Part shown: positions 26,701-41,700 of the stretch, in pieces
Position numbering within the stretch: the stretch's first letter is position 1
Layout of the letters: each line of letters starts with the position of its first letter
Source of the DNA: Nipponacmea schrenckii
Taxonomy: Eukaryota; Mollusca; Gastropoda; Lottiidae
NCBI GenBank assembly: GCA_030562195.1
Contig: JAUJPP010000007.1
Coordinates: forward strand, 19,465,769 to 19,529,768
Direction of reading: 5' to 3'
DNA: 64,000 bases
The notes under the pieces: generated by a model
Told to the model about the DNA's origin: nothing
Database searches by the model: none
Seen by the model: the letters and a program-made list of their open reading frames with translations, nothing else
Made by a program: the position numbers and the translations under genes

Positions 26701-29700
26701 AAGTATATATCTTCAGAAACCACAAATAAAAAAAAAACAGGTCTGGAAGGTAGATATTAAAGTTCAAACCAATATCATAAAGACCTCTTATTACTATCAT
26801 AAGTCTTCTATACTCCCTTAAATCTCTTATCAATACCTGTAATAAAGACTCCTTGTCAAATAAATGTTGTTCCCACACAAGATCTATCTGATGGATGTTT
26901 ATATGTACAGACGACCTTGATAAATAATGTAATATGAGATCAATATAATAGACTCCTATATCAATATAACTTTATTATTGTCAACATAAAGGGAAAGAGT
27001 AGAAATGTCACCCAGCTATATTCTAATGGAGCTGTTATATCATTGCAGGAATACAGAGATATCAATAACAGTTTTTTTATTAATTTAATTAATCAAAAAA
27101 TATTGATGGAAAAATATACAAAGTTTGAATTCAACTTCGCAATTCCATTGTCACCTTCAGGTTAAGTCAATAACTGTTTGGTCTGTCATATGTTAGGTAA
27201 ATATTAGGCTTGATTGCACTCAAAGCTAGATAAAGGAAAGACTTATGTCTTTACAATATCATATAGGATATTTATATACATACATGGTGAAAGCATCTTC
27301 ACAGTGGCATGACATTATGAAATAAAGCATAGTAATCTGTTTTGATAGTCAATCAGAACCCCTGACAGAAAGACTTATAGATATATAATATGGTTGTTAT
27401 TGAAGGCTCTAATGTTGTATTCTGTACAATCTGATCAAAACACTGCATTTAACAAACCTTATTTTAATATTAGCTCCAAAACAGTTGATACAATATTAAA
27501 CTAATTACAAATACTACTATATTTTTCTGGATTTTTCTAAAATGCACTTTTATCCTAGATAGATAGAGGAGAAAGAAATGTAAATTATGTCTGTAAGGTA
27601 AAGTGTTGTTGTATAATATATGACTACTTAGTCAAGTACTTGAATAATTGTCACTTAATTTTGTTAAAAAAGTCACGAAGTGGGACAATAGCAAGGAGAT
27701 CAGGTAACTGTTTAAAGGTAAAGGAGTTATTTAAGAGATTTGGTAGAGTGTTTATTACACACAATGAATATAAAACTGGTCACAGACATCAATTTATTTT
27801 GGTAAAAGCTCATCTCATGCTGTGGACACATGTTTTGGATATCTTATATAGAACATAGGAATGGGTATTGAATACCATGAATTGGAAATCAAATGACTAA
27901 TAAGCAAGGAAAGGGAACCAATGTGCTACAGTATTCTTAAAGTGACTGTTTTCTGGAGACATTGATAGTTTAAATTTACATTCAATTTTCAATCAGACAT
28001 TTGTGGTTCATGCAATTCCACTGAAAATAAGTATTTGATGTCACTAATTGCAATATGTGCTTTTATCACTCAAGGACTTTGCAATTAGAGGTGTAATCAA
28101 ACACTAAGTTTTAGTGGAATCGCAGGAACAAGAGACATCTGATTGAAAATTGGAATGGTGCAAATTGATACTATCAGTGTCCACGTGAAAATTTTATAAA
28201 ACAATCTGATCAAAACACTCCAATTTTATAAAACCACTATACAATCCCTTTAAATTTATACTGGTTTGTCTGTAGTATTTTCAACAATGTGATCATGTTT
28301 AATGTATTGCCAAAGGTCCCTACTGTATAATTATTACGATTTAAACAAGCAAGGGTGTGTAGGCCATTAAAAAGATAAATATTTGTGCAACTATTATTAT
28401 AATAACATAATAAGGTCAGTTAGTTATGGGCCCTTAACATCATTGATATTTGATCACAACTTCTACTCAAATAATAAATTATACCTGACAATTCCCATGT
28501 TTATTATCAATATATAATATTAGCACACTCCCTGACGCGGAGACCTAAATATTAAATCAACAGAAAGGTAATCCAGTGGATCAAATAATCCTTTCAAAAA
28601 ATACTAGCCCCTCCCAATTTACTTCAATGATAACTTTATAAACAGAATTTACACATGAATTATGCCCTTGTAAAGTGACTTACATAAGACAGAGACATAA
28701 ACACTGATATATCTATACAAGTGTTACAATAAATCCGCTTACAAAATCTTTCGCAAAATTTAAAGATCAGGCCTCGAATTTTGACGAGAACGAAACAATC
28801 GTTCTTGTGACGGTTACGCAAAGTCTAAATGGGCAGAACGAAAAATCGGTTACGCGAACTTTTGCCGTATAACGATAACAGTAAAACTGTCTCAAAATCA
28901 GTTTTCAATCGGTAAAACTCATCGTGAAGGTGGCAGGATGTTAAACTATTTCATTTTCAATACGCTACTAATAAAAATTCCACATTGTTTTATGGCAGTA
29001 GTATTATCTAACACGGGATCATCGCGTGAACCAATCTTAGGAAGAAAAATTTATTATCCTCATTCCCGGGCCAATGTTAGGCCATGCATATGATTAATAT
29101 TGTTTCTTTGTTATTGTAGTAGGACCTATGTAATGTAACTTTCATCTCTATTTGATCGTTTTATATAGATTTAATTTATTTTATTGTTTCAATGACGTTT
29201 TGGTTTTACTCTCACTTATTAAATTCAACAAACAATAGCTACTAAATAAATGTTACCTGTCAATAAAGTATTATTAATAAAAAAAAAAGTTACATATCAG
29301 CTAGTTGTGATTTTCCGGCGGAACTAAACATTTATTAACTATTAGCCTAGAGTCGATCTTGTACTGTTGCCAGAGAATCGGCCAGTTCAGTCACCTGACT
29401 CGCCATTTACCTACCTACCATACACCACTAAACGACGTAACCGATTCACGTAACCGATCGGTTTCGCGAACGTTTGAGTCCCAACCGAACTATCAGTTAC
29501 GTGATGAAAATTACCGTCAACGATATTTCGTTTACGCTTGGGAAGCAAATTTCGAGGCCTGAAGATTCTTTCCCAGTTCATTTATGACTGTACCTAGTTA
29601 TATAGATTAACCACAGGATATTCAAGGTTTTGAAAGTTAAAGCCAATACCAAACTTTAAAACTGAAGTTGGCAGGCGAGGGAAAAGAACTCAGACAGCAG

Positions 29701-32700
29701 CTAGTTCAAATCCTATCTTAACCTATATCTACTCGTTCCAGAGCTATGTTTTCTAGACAATGTATCTATCTAAAATACAGATAACAATTCAAATCCTGTT
29801 CGATATGAGGGGACACAAAAGACTATCTCTATATTAGTAGTTCATGTTAAAAAAGACATTCATGATTGGATATTAATATCAGATAAGATTTATACTTTAA
29901 ATAATTGAATATCACCCAATATCTTGCATCTTTATTCAGCCCTCCCACTTAGATTACCTTCAATATCATTCATATTGGATTGATATTCATAGATAAGTAT
30001 AATTTCTATTCATAATCATGATTTTGATCAACTTTGCATTCATAGACAATGTAAGCAGCTGAGGATGACAAGAAGATTCATAGGTTTCATAGGTTGTGTA
30101 GATTATATATACTCATTTATAGTTGGGTCAACTAGAAGGAAGGAAGAAAAATGCGACCCAGATAGGAAGTTGCAACTGCAATTTCTTCAATATAACCAAG
30201 TGAATAGTGGTTTAAAGATTTCAATTCTTTCTTTGGTTGTGCTACAGTAAATACTCCAGATTAACACTTAACAATTCACACAGTAAATTGGCAGAAGGAA
30301 ACAGATACTATCTTTCTGTTACTGTCATCAATATTCATATTCTTGAAACTCAGTTGTTCCTACTTGAGTAAAGGAAACACATGGAAAAGTGACAGTAGTG
30401 AAATCCAAATGACAGGATTTAGGGGATTTTAGTTATCTTTCACAAAAGTAGTCTATTAAAAAAAAAACATCTATTTCAGTCATCAGACCAACAATTTGTT
30501 TTACAGACAAATAAAGACTATAATCGTTTAGTAAATAATTAACACAATGCCAAAGGCGAACGACATTTAGACAACTATCAGCACAAAATAAAATAAAAGC
30601 TTGAAATTTCATCATCTTTTTTTCTTATCACAAGACAAAAGTGTCCACCCATCAAATATTGATAAAGTCAGAGATAAATAAACAGCTTCATCCCATGAAT
30701 TGACATGATTTTATCACTGTGTTATGTGATAAGGTATCATTGAGGAATTCATACTACCAATTGTCACCATCACAAGGTATCTTGTTATCTTTTGTTATCT
30801 GGAGTAACAGCATGGAATATCATACCCCAGGTACGAATTCCAATTATTATCTTCTCAATATTTTGATACCTTGACCTCAGATGTCACTCAAGACAAAATT
30901 GTAATGCATCTTTTTCAAGGCATTTTATCTAGCACAGTCTCCTCTGGCCTGGGTTTTCAACTTCACTTCAAACTCAGACATTCTGTTAATTTAAATTTTG
31001 ACATAATAAATCAGACTAATGTGTAAGACAATACTTTATCATTCCATATTATTAGCATAGAGTTAATTCTCTAAGCTGAAGCATACACAAATCATTACTT
31101 CCATTGAAAATTTTACTTCAAGATAGGATGTATTAACAAACACCTGAGGTTTACTCTTGGAGTAATTGAAAGTACTGCATCAAGCATCAAATTTGCACCA
31201 GACAGACTGAATTTAACAAACAAATCTGTCACATTTACTCTAATAAGAGAACCATTGCCGGTGCTGATAACAGAATGATATACAACTACTAAGATGCGCA
31301 CAAAGAATTCAAATCAGTCATTAATAGTATCAGCTGATGTCATTATATTAACTTATATTGTCATCTCTACTCTATCATTATACTTTTTAATGAAATATCA
31401 AAGTTGGACAATAATAATCTCAACTATCAGCTCATATCAAATTCATGATCATAATGATACCTATTATCTATAATAATAGACATGAAAGATGGAGAAATAA
31501 TAAACTGTCTGAGAGGTTATATCTTGAGTTCTTTGATCCAATACTTTGAAGAAACCTAGGGACAACTGGCAACAATTCCTATTTTTCAAGTTCTAAAAGA
31601 AGATGTATTTTAGATAGTTCTCTAGGGGACTTGTACAAACTGCGTTAAGTAATTGTTTGTGTTTAGAAGACATGAGCTGTAACTACACCAGTTTTAAAAG
31701 GCACTAACAATGACATCAGAAATAGTTCTATATTCTGTTCTTCAGTAATCATAATGATTGTGCCTGTGCTTAGTAACATTATATTTACCGCAATGTAAAA
31801 TTCTCTAATAAACCTGGAAACTGAGTAGTTATGGTTTGAATGTGAGATGTTGACTACATAGTACTTAACAGCTGACTCTTTTCAAGATGTTAATTAATAG
31901 TAATTAGTCACTGTCAATCAACAACACTACCAGCTGAGACTCAGAATCTATTAAGAGAATATTAGCACCGCTCTCTTTCATTCTTGTATCAAAAGAATTT
32001 CTGATACCTTATCACTATTTTTAATTAATAACAAGAATGAGAGGATATTAAAGGTACCGGTATTCTAATGAGGTTTTACAAATTTTTAATGAATATTTTA
32101 GAAGTGCATTATTCAGGGCTGAATTCTTCCTCTTCAAGTCCAGGGACAAAATAAGATGGTATTACCTTAGAAGTATGATTATAAGACTGTATAACTGCTG
32201 TATACCATTGAGTAGTACCCTCAGCTCTATATACTTCCACTCTATATCCCACCAGTATAGTGGGGGTAGTTAATATTATGCGCTGTCCGTCTTGATAGTC
32301 TACCCAACTTTTAACTTCTTTCTTCAGATCAGGATATACGTCTAATATTTTATGCCTTTTTTCATCACCTTCCTGGAAAATATATGAAATGTCTTTGGTT
32401 AAGATAAGTGAAATATAATCATACTTTAATTTGTAATAGTTGCGATCAGCTGTTTTTAGCTTAGAGCAGTAGAAACCACAACAACATGGGCATTGAACTT
32501 CAACTCTAATCATTGTTTTCAGGTACCTCAAATATCATTCCTTGATCATCAAAGGAATAAGGAAATCTGCTTGAATTAATTATATTTACTACTACCTCTA
32601 TAACACATGAATTCCAATGAAGTGCTCAGATTTATAAAATATCCAAAACTATTGAAACAATGTGGTTTACCAGACATAAAATACAACTTGATCAGCAGGT

Positions 32701-35700
32701 TTCTCTTCTCAAATATTGCAAACAGTTATTATGAGATTGTCCCTGATCACCTGATGTAGGATGGGTAAGGGGTGAATGATGTACAAATTTCAAGTGTTTC
32801 TTTCCTAATTGTACACAATGTGTGAAAACATCACAATATTATCAAGCTGAGATACCATCAATTTCAAGGTTTATTTCTAGCTTGTCTTTTTTTTTTATCT
32901 ATTTTCAACTTTCATGATCTCCAGATTTTTTTTCTGTTTTATGTAAAATGACAGAGAAGAGATGATAGAGATGTATTGATATTTCATCCAATATTCAAGG
33001 AGATAATACTACAGAAATAAATCTGGCAAATTTTAAACAAGAATTGACAAAACAATAGCAATTTTCTGTCTAAATGAATCTAAAATGAAGTCTACATCCT
33101 TTTAAAAGTTCAATAATCTTATCAATGTTTAATTACAAGTCTAGCATAACTTATTACTTAATACTTCAAGCATCTTGACAGATTTTGAAAAAGAATCCAA
33201 TATTCTTCAGTGTTGACATTTTAAGAAGGAATTACATCTTTATCTTAAGACATCAGTACTTCATTGATCTCAGAATCATTAATATTAGATGTAGTCTTCA
33301 ATACTCATTAGTTCTTGCCATTCTAATCATAATTATTTACTTAATTACTGGTTCAATATTCATCAACAGTTGTTATAATGCTATTACTTTTATTCATCTG
33401 ATGAGTAAGCACCCTCTTATCATTTGATTCAACGAAACAGCCGAAAGCACAATATAAATAATTCATAAAGACATGTTTTAAATCCTGCTTCTTATAGGAG
33501 AAAATATATATTTCAACTTTCATTTCATGATAAAGAATGTAACAGAGGTATAAATTTGAAGGTAGTAACTTTAATTAATTTTGACCCAAAATACCACAAA
33601 ACCAACTCTTTATTACCGTACTAGGTTTCAACTATTGGAGAATTTGCACTTTGGTGATATATGATTTGTCCACATTGTAACAGAATATATGGTACAATTT
33701 TTCAAACGCAGTAACTTTTAATGAACTGAATTTTGACCCCGAATGTCTTCCATACAATCTTTATGTTTCATATATTTTTAACAAAGGGGCATGCACTTTT
33801 TTGGGGGGAAAATTTATGTGTCGAGGGTTATAAAGAAAAAAAAAACCTAGTGATTTTTATGTTTTTCTCCTAGGGCCATTGTTTTCATGCTGAAATGATT
33901 TGAGGACACATACAAAACCACTGATCTATTACAAAGCGCATTATACAATGATTTAGTGCAGCAGTGTAAAATTATTATCAGTAGGTGGTTATTATGGTGA
34001 ATGTTTTTCTTGTTAAATCAAGGGGAGAATACAGTATGGTTTACTCTAATCAGATTACTTTGTGTTATAATAAAAATACTGCTAGATTTTTATAATATAA
34101 AATACAATGACATGACACATCCCACTGTGAAATCACATTTTTATTAAAACTTTAATCACCATAATTAAAAAATAAGCAAAAAAGTTCCATACATGATTAA
34201 TGAACTGAACAGTCATATTTAGAGCATGAACAGAATTTGCATATAAAAACAAGAGGTCATGGCATTGCATTCAATATACATTGAAAGGACATCAATAGTA
34301 AGAGTTACCATACTTAAATCACAAAACCAAAATGGCAATATCTTAAACTAATATAATTTCATCAAAATAAGCTTGAAGACATGAAATGTAAAAGATATAA
34401 AATTATAATGCAATATGCACTGGTCACGTGTTTGACCTCCAAGAGAGCAATGACTTCTGAATCCAGTACATAAATGATACCAGGACAGAGCAATACTCAA
34501 CTTGCAACAAGTCAATATTAGTCTAGGTTATCACACACTTGTACTTTTGTGCACTGAATACTGCAATACAATACTATATAAAAACGGGCCCTGACATTTC
34601 TATTTTTGAAAAGTGTAAAATTTATTATCCATAGAAAGGAGAATGTATAAAGAACAAGTTTTTTACGACACTATTTCTATCTAAATATTGATATACTTTA
34701 TATTAGTTTAGTGTTATTTAAATAGTATCATGCTGGAATATAACACACTTTTTAAACAAGCCTTAGAATATCAACTAATTAAATTTCAGGTTGAAATTAG
34801 AAGAACCCTTATAAAGCAGAATATTTTGCCCTTAGAGCTGATTTTGACAGTTATCTCAAAATACAAATCTTTTAGCAGAAATATGTGCTAATATAAATAT
34901 CAGAGAAAACTTTGAACAATAAAATGAGAGTCAATTCATCAAAAGCTTTTAAAAAGTTTGGAAATGGTCTTTTATCCAATCACAGAAAACATTCATACGG
35001 ATCAAATATCAAAATTCATAAATCACAATTTGTTTCATGATAGTAATCCTACTTGAATGGTGTAGAACTGAGGATTGATAGAAAAAAGGAAGCAAACTTG
35101 GAAGATAATAATCAATGAGCTTTTAGCAAGTAATTATAAAAGAGTAATTTAAAAGCTATCAGGGAATCTGTAATTATTGTTGTTATAAATGTTTAAGAAT
35201 AATGTATGATATAATGGAAACATGTCATTGATAACATCTCCTGTTACCATTTAGCATTCACAAACACAATCACCTCACGTTGGCCATGAATCAATTTCCG
35301 ACAGACACAAACAATTATTGGCACCAAACTTATAACAGGATCAATAAGCTAACGAATACAGTGAGACATAATCTCTCCAAACTCCACATCAATTCTACTC
35401 TGTTTCTTGTTTTCAATTCACAAGTCACGTTTAAAGGGAACGTTTCAAACAAGGCTATTGCTTTAACAAGAACATACTATTGTAATAACTAACAGTGGTA
35501 CAAGGTGCTCTCAGGGCTGACTTACATACAAGACTTAAAAAACATTTAGCAGTAAAGGTTAAAATGACAAACACAAGATGATATTATGGAGCAGCACACT
35601 TCTTTAATAAGTTAACAAAACATGAGGTTTCAACACAGTTTACACATGCCTTCATCAGATGAATAAATAAGCTTATTCCATAATATTTCCTTATGTTTGC

Positions 35701-38700
35701 AATGTGACATCTAAATTTTATAATAACATTGGTTCCTAAAAACAAGTAGGAGAAACAGTGCTATACTCCAGTTAGCCCAATCATTGACAACATTATAGAA
35801 GAAGATGCTTTCATTTTTAGTTAGACTGTATTAGTAAATAGTATTGTAAGGGGCAATAGAGGAATAGCTTCCTTTAAGACATGGAATGAATCAATTTCAG
35901 GAGAGACTGGAATCTAATCATCCAATATGACAAATACATGAGACATTTCCATTACAATGACATCATATTCTTTTCACCATCTTTACACACAATATAACTG
36001 ACAGCAGGAGATTTTCTAATATCTCAACAATCTGATTGTATTGACTGGCAATCACAATTCTGCATTTGTTGTAATTAGAAAAAAATCTTCTGAGCTATTC
36101 TGGAAATAATATTACAATCGCTGTGATTTGAAAATGAATGAAATTTTTTTAAAAACTCTGATTATAGCCTACTTCTTAGTTGTACAGATCCCAAGAGCAA
36201 TTTGTGTTGATTTTTCTTGATATTATTGGTACAAATCAATGCTATAATCAACCTCAATACCATGAGGTTCATGATCATATACAACCCAGAATTTACCAAC
36301 GGTTCAAAGTTCATATTGTAAGAGGCAAGCAATCAATCTAAATAACTAACCAATCAATCAAGAATTTTCAAGATTGTAGGACACAGTGTAATTGACCATC
36401 ACTAGAACAAAATAGGACAAGTTCTTAAGGTCTTGTAAGATCACCCTGGTATTTTCCTTTCAGTAATGCAGGATGGAGGGGCTGGTATAAATAAAACATC
36501 GGGTTGTTTGATACGTATCAAAAAATATTAGCCTGTGTGTTGCATGTTTAAGATTTGTCAACAATTGAACATCAAAAACAGTGGGCTACTGCCACAGTTC
36601 TGATTAGTTTTCCCCACTGTACAATGCAAGGCATTTCTTATCTTCATAAGCTCAATCAGGTTCAAAAACGTAGGAGGCATTTGAAGGCAATTAAAGCTCA
36701 ATAAAGAAGTATATTATGGTCATGTTTGAAATGATAAGTGAACCAAGGTAAGATATCTGTCAGGGATAAAAGCAATTGGTGGACAATGATGTATTATTAT
36801 AGCCAGAAACCAGTAATAAACAACAGAAAGCAATTTTAGTTATGTCTATTTATGTCTCCTGCTGCCAACAACTTGCCAACTGTAAACAATTCAAACTATT
36901 TATGGCCCAGAGACAGCAATTACACAGATAGCATTGAAACCTTTTATAGTCTATCAATATCAATCAAATCCCCTCCTATACTATTATATATTTAATGATG
37001 CTATGTGCAGAATTGATGAAATAAAACTTTCTCTAGGCTTCTAATATAGTTTCAAATCAACCATTGGCCTTTCTGATTCCTATGGTACTTTTTGACAAAT
37101 ATTTAATCAAAATATCCATTACAAAATAGTGGTCGGTGTAATGTGCAAACAAAGCACACACAGATTCTCTTTTCGCAAAAATTGATGGTAGTGCAAGGAG
37201 ATTGTAACAGAATTGTCTTGCTTTTACTGGCAACACCATGCAGTTTGCAATGAGGGAAATTTCACGAGGACATATGCATTAACCTACTCTGTTAGCCATT
37301 TGCAACTGTCAAGGGATTTTAACATGCACAGCCTGTAGCACACTTGACCTTGGCTAATTGTCCCATTCAAATGACTAGACTTTGCATCACTGACAAGGTA
37401 ACAGACTTTAAATCAAGCATCTCACTGAGACACCAAGGGTCCCTACTGCAAGCAGAATATAGTGTGAAGGTTTGTAGTAAAAATATCCCATGTAATATAG
37501 CAATTTTCCAAGATCAATTCAACTATCTAGCAATTAAGCTTTTTAAATGTTGCTCATCAGCTATGATCCAAAAAGTGTGATTGTAGGTTATTATACTATA
37601 TTGATTATTGATCTAGATCATGCTACTCTATTAACTGATATCTGTAATATCTTAGTAAGTGAAAAAGGGTCAAGTAATTATCTAAGTTTGTGACAGAAAT
37701 GGAATAATGCCGTGAGGAAGATGAACCAGATTTCTCGAGTTATTATTCCATGATGTTTTACTCTTTTTAATAAATATTATATTAAAATCAATTACTATAT
37801 ATGTTGCTATAGTAACAATATATACAAATATCTGTAAAATAGTCTACCATTGTCAACCTGTATTGATTGTGTATTTTAATCTTTGTTGGTATTCTATAAA
37901 ACACTAATTAAGCACACAACAGACAACTCCGTTTAAAAACTATCCATTGATTGCTTTGAAATATTTGAAACTACATAATAAATAACATGATTTATTTGGT
38001 CTTCATGCACCAACTAGTCAAATTAATTGATCAATTTAAATTTGAAATCAGGACTTGTTATAAAAACATCTTTCAAGGTTTGTTACTTAGTTAAAACCTT
38101 AAATACAATAAAAACATTGTAAGCATTGCAGGAGACTTTTCAAAAGCTGATACATCAGCATCACCATGTTCCTAACCTTTACAGCTAAAAAACAAATTAA
38201 GCTTTCTACAATTTAGCTGGAATTGCCTCTGCATGTATAAAGAGTTGACAGTTTTTCAAAACAAACTATATCCAACAATTCATAAAATCAATCACAACAA
38301 CACTAAGATGAAATGAAACTTAGTTGAATGTTTTACCTCTCTGCACCTGAAGGAGCTAATAAGGACATTAGAGAACAATGTAATATAATTCAAAAGAATT
38401 TATATTACATGAGTCATACATAATAAATTTTTTACAAGTTTCCATCAGCTGTTTACAAATCAATAAAACAATTCGTACTATCACATCAATGATGTTACAT
38501 TCAAAGACCTGTTTTCAGATGTTCATAATTAACTGTTCTTTTATCAACCAGAATAGTACTGGGATTTTTAATACAATTAATCAGAATATCATCAACCAGC
38601 ACTAATTATATACTCCTAAACCATAAAGATAGTGGACTTCAAGTAGATGACATATTTAACCAAATTTGTACCGAATTAGATTATCATGTTATTGCAACTT

Positions 38701-41700
38701 AGAAACTGAAGCAAACACTAGTATATCTGTATATATATTTGAAAATTTCTATTCAGTATCGGTATATCCATGATATAAATGTATATGTGATAGAGCTTTT
38801 ACATACATCATATTGCATTATACTGGTAATACATCGGTTAAGTGTGCCACCATACTCATTTAGCAAGCATTACATAATGGCTTACAATGACATGACCAAC
38901 AGAACTACTGGCATATAACAACAAAGAAACAAGTGATTAGAAAACAATCTTCAAAATAAATAACCAACATTTAGGGGTAGAGATCACATTAAATATCAGA
39001 ACACAATATTATACTGCTCCATACTTATTCTACACAATATCAGGTAATGATGACAATGTAAATTGTGTACCCTACAACAAAACTCTGAAGTAGTATATCA
39101 TGAAATGTGTGTTCTGTTATTTAATGATGTATCTTTAAAAATGTTTCTTTGGAAAAGTTGAAAACATATAAAGAGAAGGAGTCATAGATTGAGGTCAATG
39201 TATAAAAGTAATAACAATATATAGTAGTATACTTATATAATATATTTCAGTGTTAGATTTATCATAATATACATTGCATGAACTAATTATCAGAATTTCA
39301 TATAGATCTGGTTACCATGTCTTTGATGTACTAGGAGTTTGGCTTGTTGTCAGTACTGACATTATGATTGTGTTGGAGTCAATTCTCAAGTGTGTAGCTT
39401 GGATCAGTCAATGTTGATACTCTGTGAGTGAAATAAACCACAACTTTGATTCATTTATTCAATATAAAGGATTTCAAACGGTAGAAGATTTATTTCTCTG
39501 ACATCAACAAAAGTCATCAAACTGATTTCATTCAATTAAAGCTTTGAGAAGAATAGAAAAATATATTAAAGGTTGAAATTTGAATAAATATATGGTCATT
39601 TGATCCAGTATGTGTGGTTTTTATTGGATTATAATCACCCACTATCTCTTATCTTAATTTCTTTAAAAGGTGACCTTCACAAGGTCAAGCTAGTAATCTC
39701 TAAACAAACCAAGATTGTAAATAAATATTATCTGTGAAGTAGGTCGAGTTTACAAGAACCAATTAACTAGAGATAATAATCTTAAGGTTGCTTTGTAGAA
39801 TTGTGTAGAAATGTCACAATGACAATTGCATAAGATAACACATATCAGGGTGGAACAGATTTTCAGCCTTCTGTGTAAGCCTACACAGAGTCATATGTGT
39901 ACATCGGCATATTCTGTAGGTTGATAAAGGTTGGAATGTCCAGTCAGGAATTATCAATATAATAGAAAATAGAAGTGACTTTACAGAGAACGAATCCATA
40001 TACCATTTTCTTCTACCATATCTGAATCGAGAATCCCTAACAAGGCACTGTATCTCATCTATTCACAGCTTCCAACTGATGATTCCCTTCTATGCTATTT
40101 GGTGTCTTTGGTGTAAATTGTTTTAAGTGTCGAGTCCTCTAGATGAGACAATGTGTCCATGTGATAAAAGGCTGTGGTTAGCAATTTTTTGGGAGTTGAT
40201 AATTGGGTCTTGAATAAATGTAACATGTAGTCTTCAGAAGTACTAGAAATAATTTGTTCTAAAAAAAAAATCAGAATTTTACTTTCTGTTCCTATATTGA
40301 AAAATGATGTCATTCTAACTTTTAAATGCTGATAATTCTGGACATATATAAATTTGAAGGCTCAAACTACAACAGGGAATTCTGTTGTGTCAAACAAATA
40401 GTGAATTTTTTTCCGTTTAAAGCACCTCATGTACATCATAGAGAGATTCCATGAAGGATGGAAATCAAGGATTATCTTCCTTGATAATATATAGACATTA
40501 CCTTAAATCTATGCCATCAATATTTGACATCTTATACTTCAGAGATGAGTGTTTCACAGTTACTAAAGTTGAGTTAATTTCAATAAACACCACTTCCCTT
40601 CATAGACCTTTGCATGTTTATGTTAAAACTTCACCACATTAATAACAAAAGCCATCCAATTGTTTCCAATATTGGTAAATTGCTTTCAACCAATCTTATT
40701 GACATGATCAGCATTCCAATGAAACTGTATAAAGCTTAATCAATAGTTTGTCAGACAGTAAATCCCCTTGATAGAAACAAACCTGACCGAAAAGATAAAA
40801 ACATTCCTGACCTAATATATTTCTATGTTAATAAAAGTTAGGAATTCAAGACTGCAGTATAATGACTTATAATGCATAGTTCCATGGAACATTTGGAATT
40901 TTAATTTCCTGTTTGATTGCATTTGAACTTGAGGTCAAATTTCCATTCTGATATTGCTGTATTAATACTTGTTTTCGCTTTGAATACTGATTGCAAATAA
41001 ACTCAAACATTAAAGTTATGTGAGGTCACTTGCTACGGCTGGTTTAAATAACGATTGGGTTGAAAGGATTAAGTATTTATGGCCAGGCAAATAATGAATA
41101 CAGGTAGTTTCTATTATAACTCTAAAAGCTCTATTAATTAGAAAGGAATTTTAATCTATATATTTATAACCAATTGAAATGAATAAGTCAGTGAAGTGTA
41201 AATGACCACCTTCTGTCACCCATATATATGTGTGAGTCACATTATTTAGAAATTATCGGAAACCCATAATTAACATACTTTATTTGATATATATTGATGT
41301 ACAGTTCAATAAATATATTAAAAACTCAACTCAATAAATAACAACATCTGTGGTTTGTCAAAATTCTTATCTACTTGTGTTAATCAATTTCTAGTTGTTC
41401 TATATAATATATATTACTTCAACATATTCACAAATTTCACCCATTTTGAGTTTATGATTTTATCAGACTTACTTACTCTTGATTTACTCAATACATATAG
41501 GGTATTTTCAAAAGCAAATCATGTTCAGATATGTTAAAGTACAAACATACTATATATAAACAAATTGAAAAGCACCAACAGTAAACTGTTGGAATTTTGT
41601 TAATGAGGCAATTTAAAAAAATACATTGCCTTTTTTTTTAAAAAAAAAGGAGAATTTGGAAGATAAGTTGCAAAATGAGATGTATGTGCTTTGAATGCAC

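Larger units (their letters stand above)
24434..32165 (-). other. KDM3 intron 4 (7.7 kb)
   Basis: GTAATA donor and TTTCAG acceptor. It contains the most complete fold-back element (27958-28181) and, 587 bp further on, a hAT-like non-autonomous transposon (28768-29561). The remainder is AT-rich and shows nothing I can identify. Confidence 0.85.

Noticed and set aside
29359..29562. 67-residue frame inside the hAT-like element
   Set aside because: It runs into the terminal inverted repeat and has no transposase signature; the element is non-autonomous.
32373..32531. Upstream extension of exon 4 with a Cys-rich CPCCCGFYC segment
   Set aside because: It lies before a good TTTTCCAG acceptor, has no counterpart in KDM3 proteins, and exon 3 joins perfectly at 32372.
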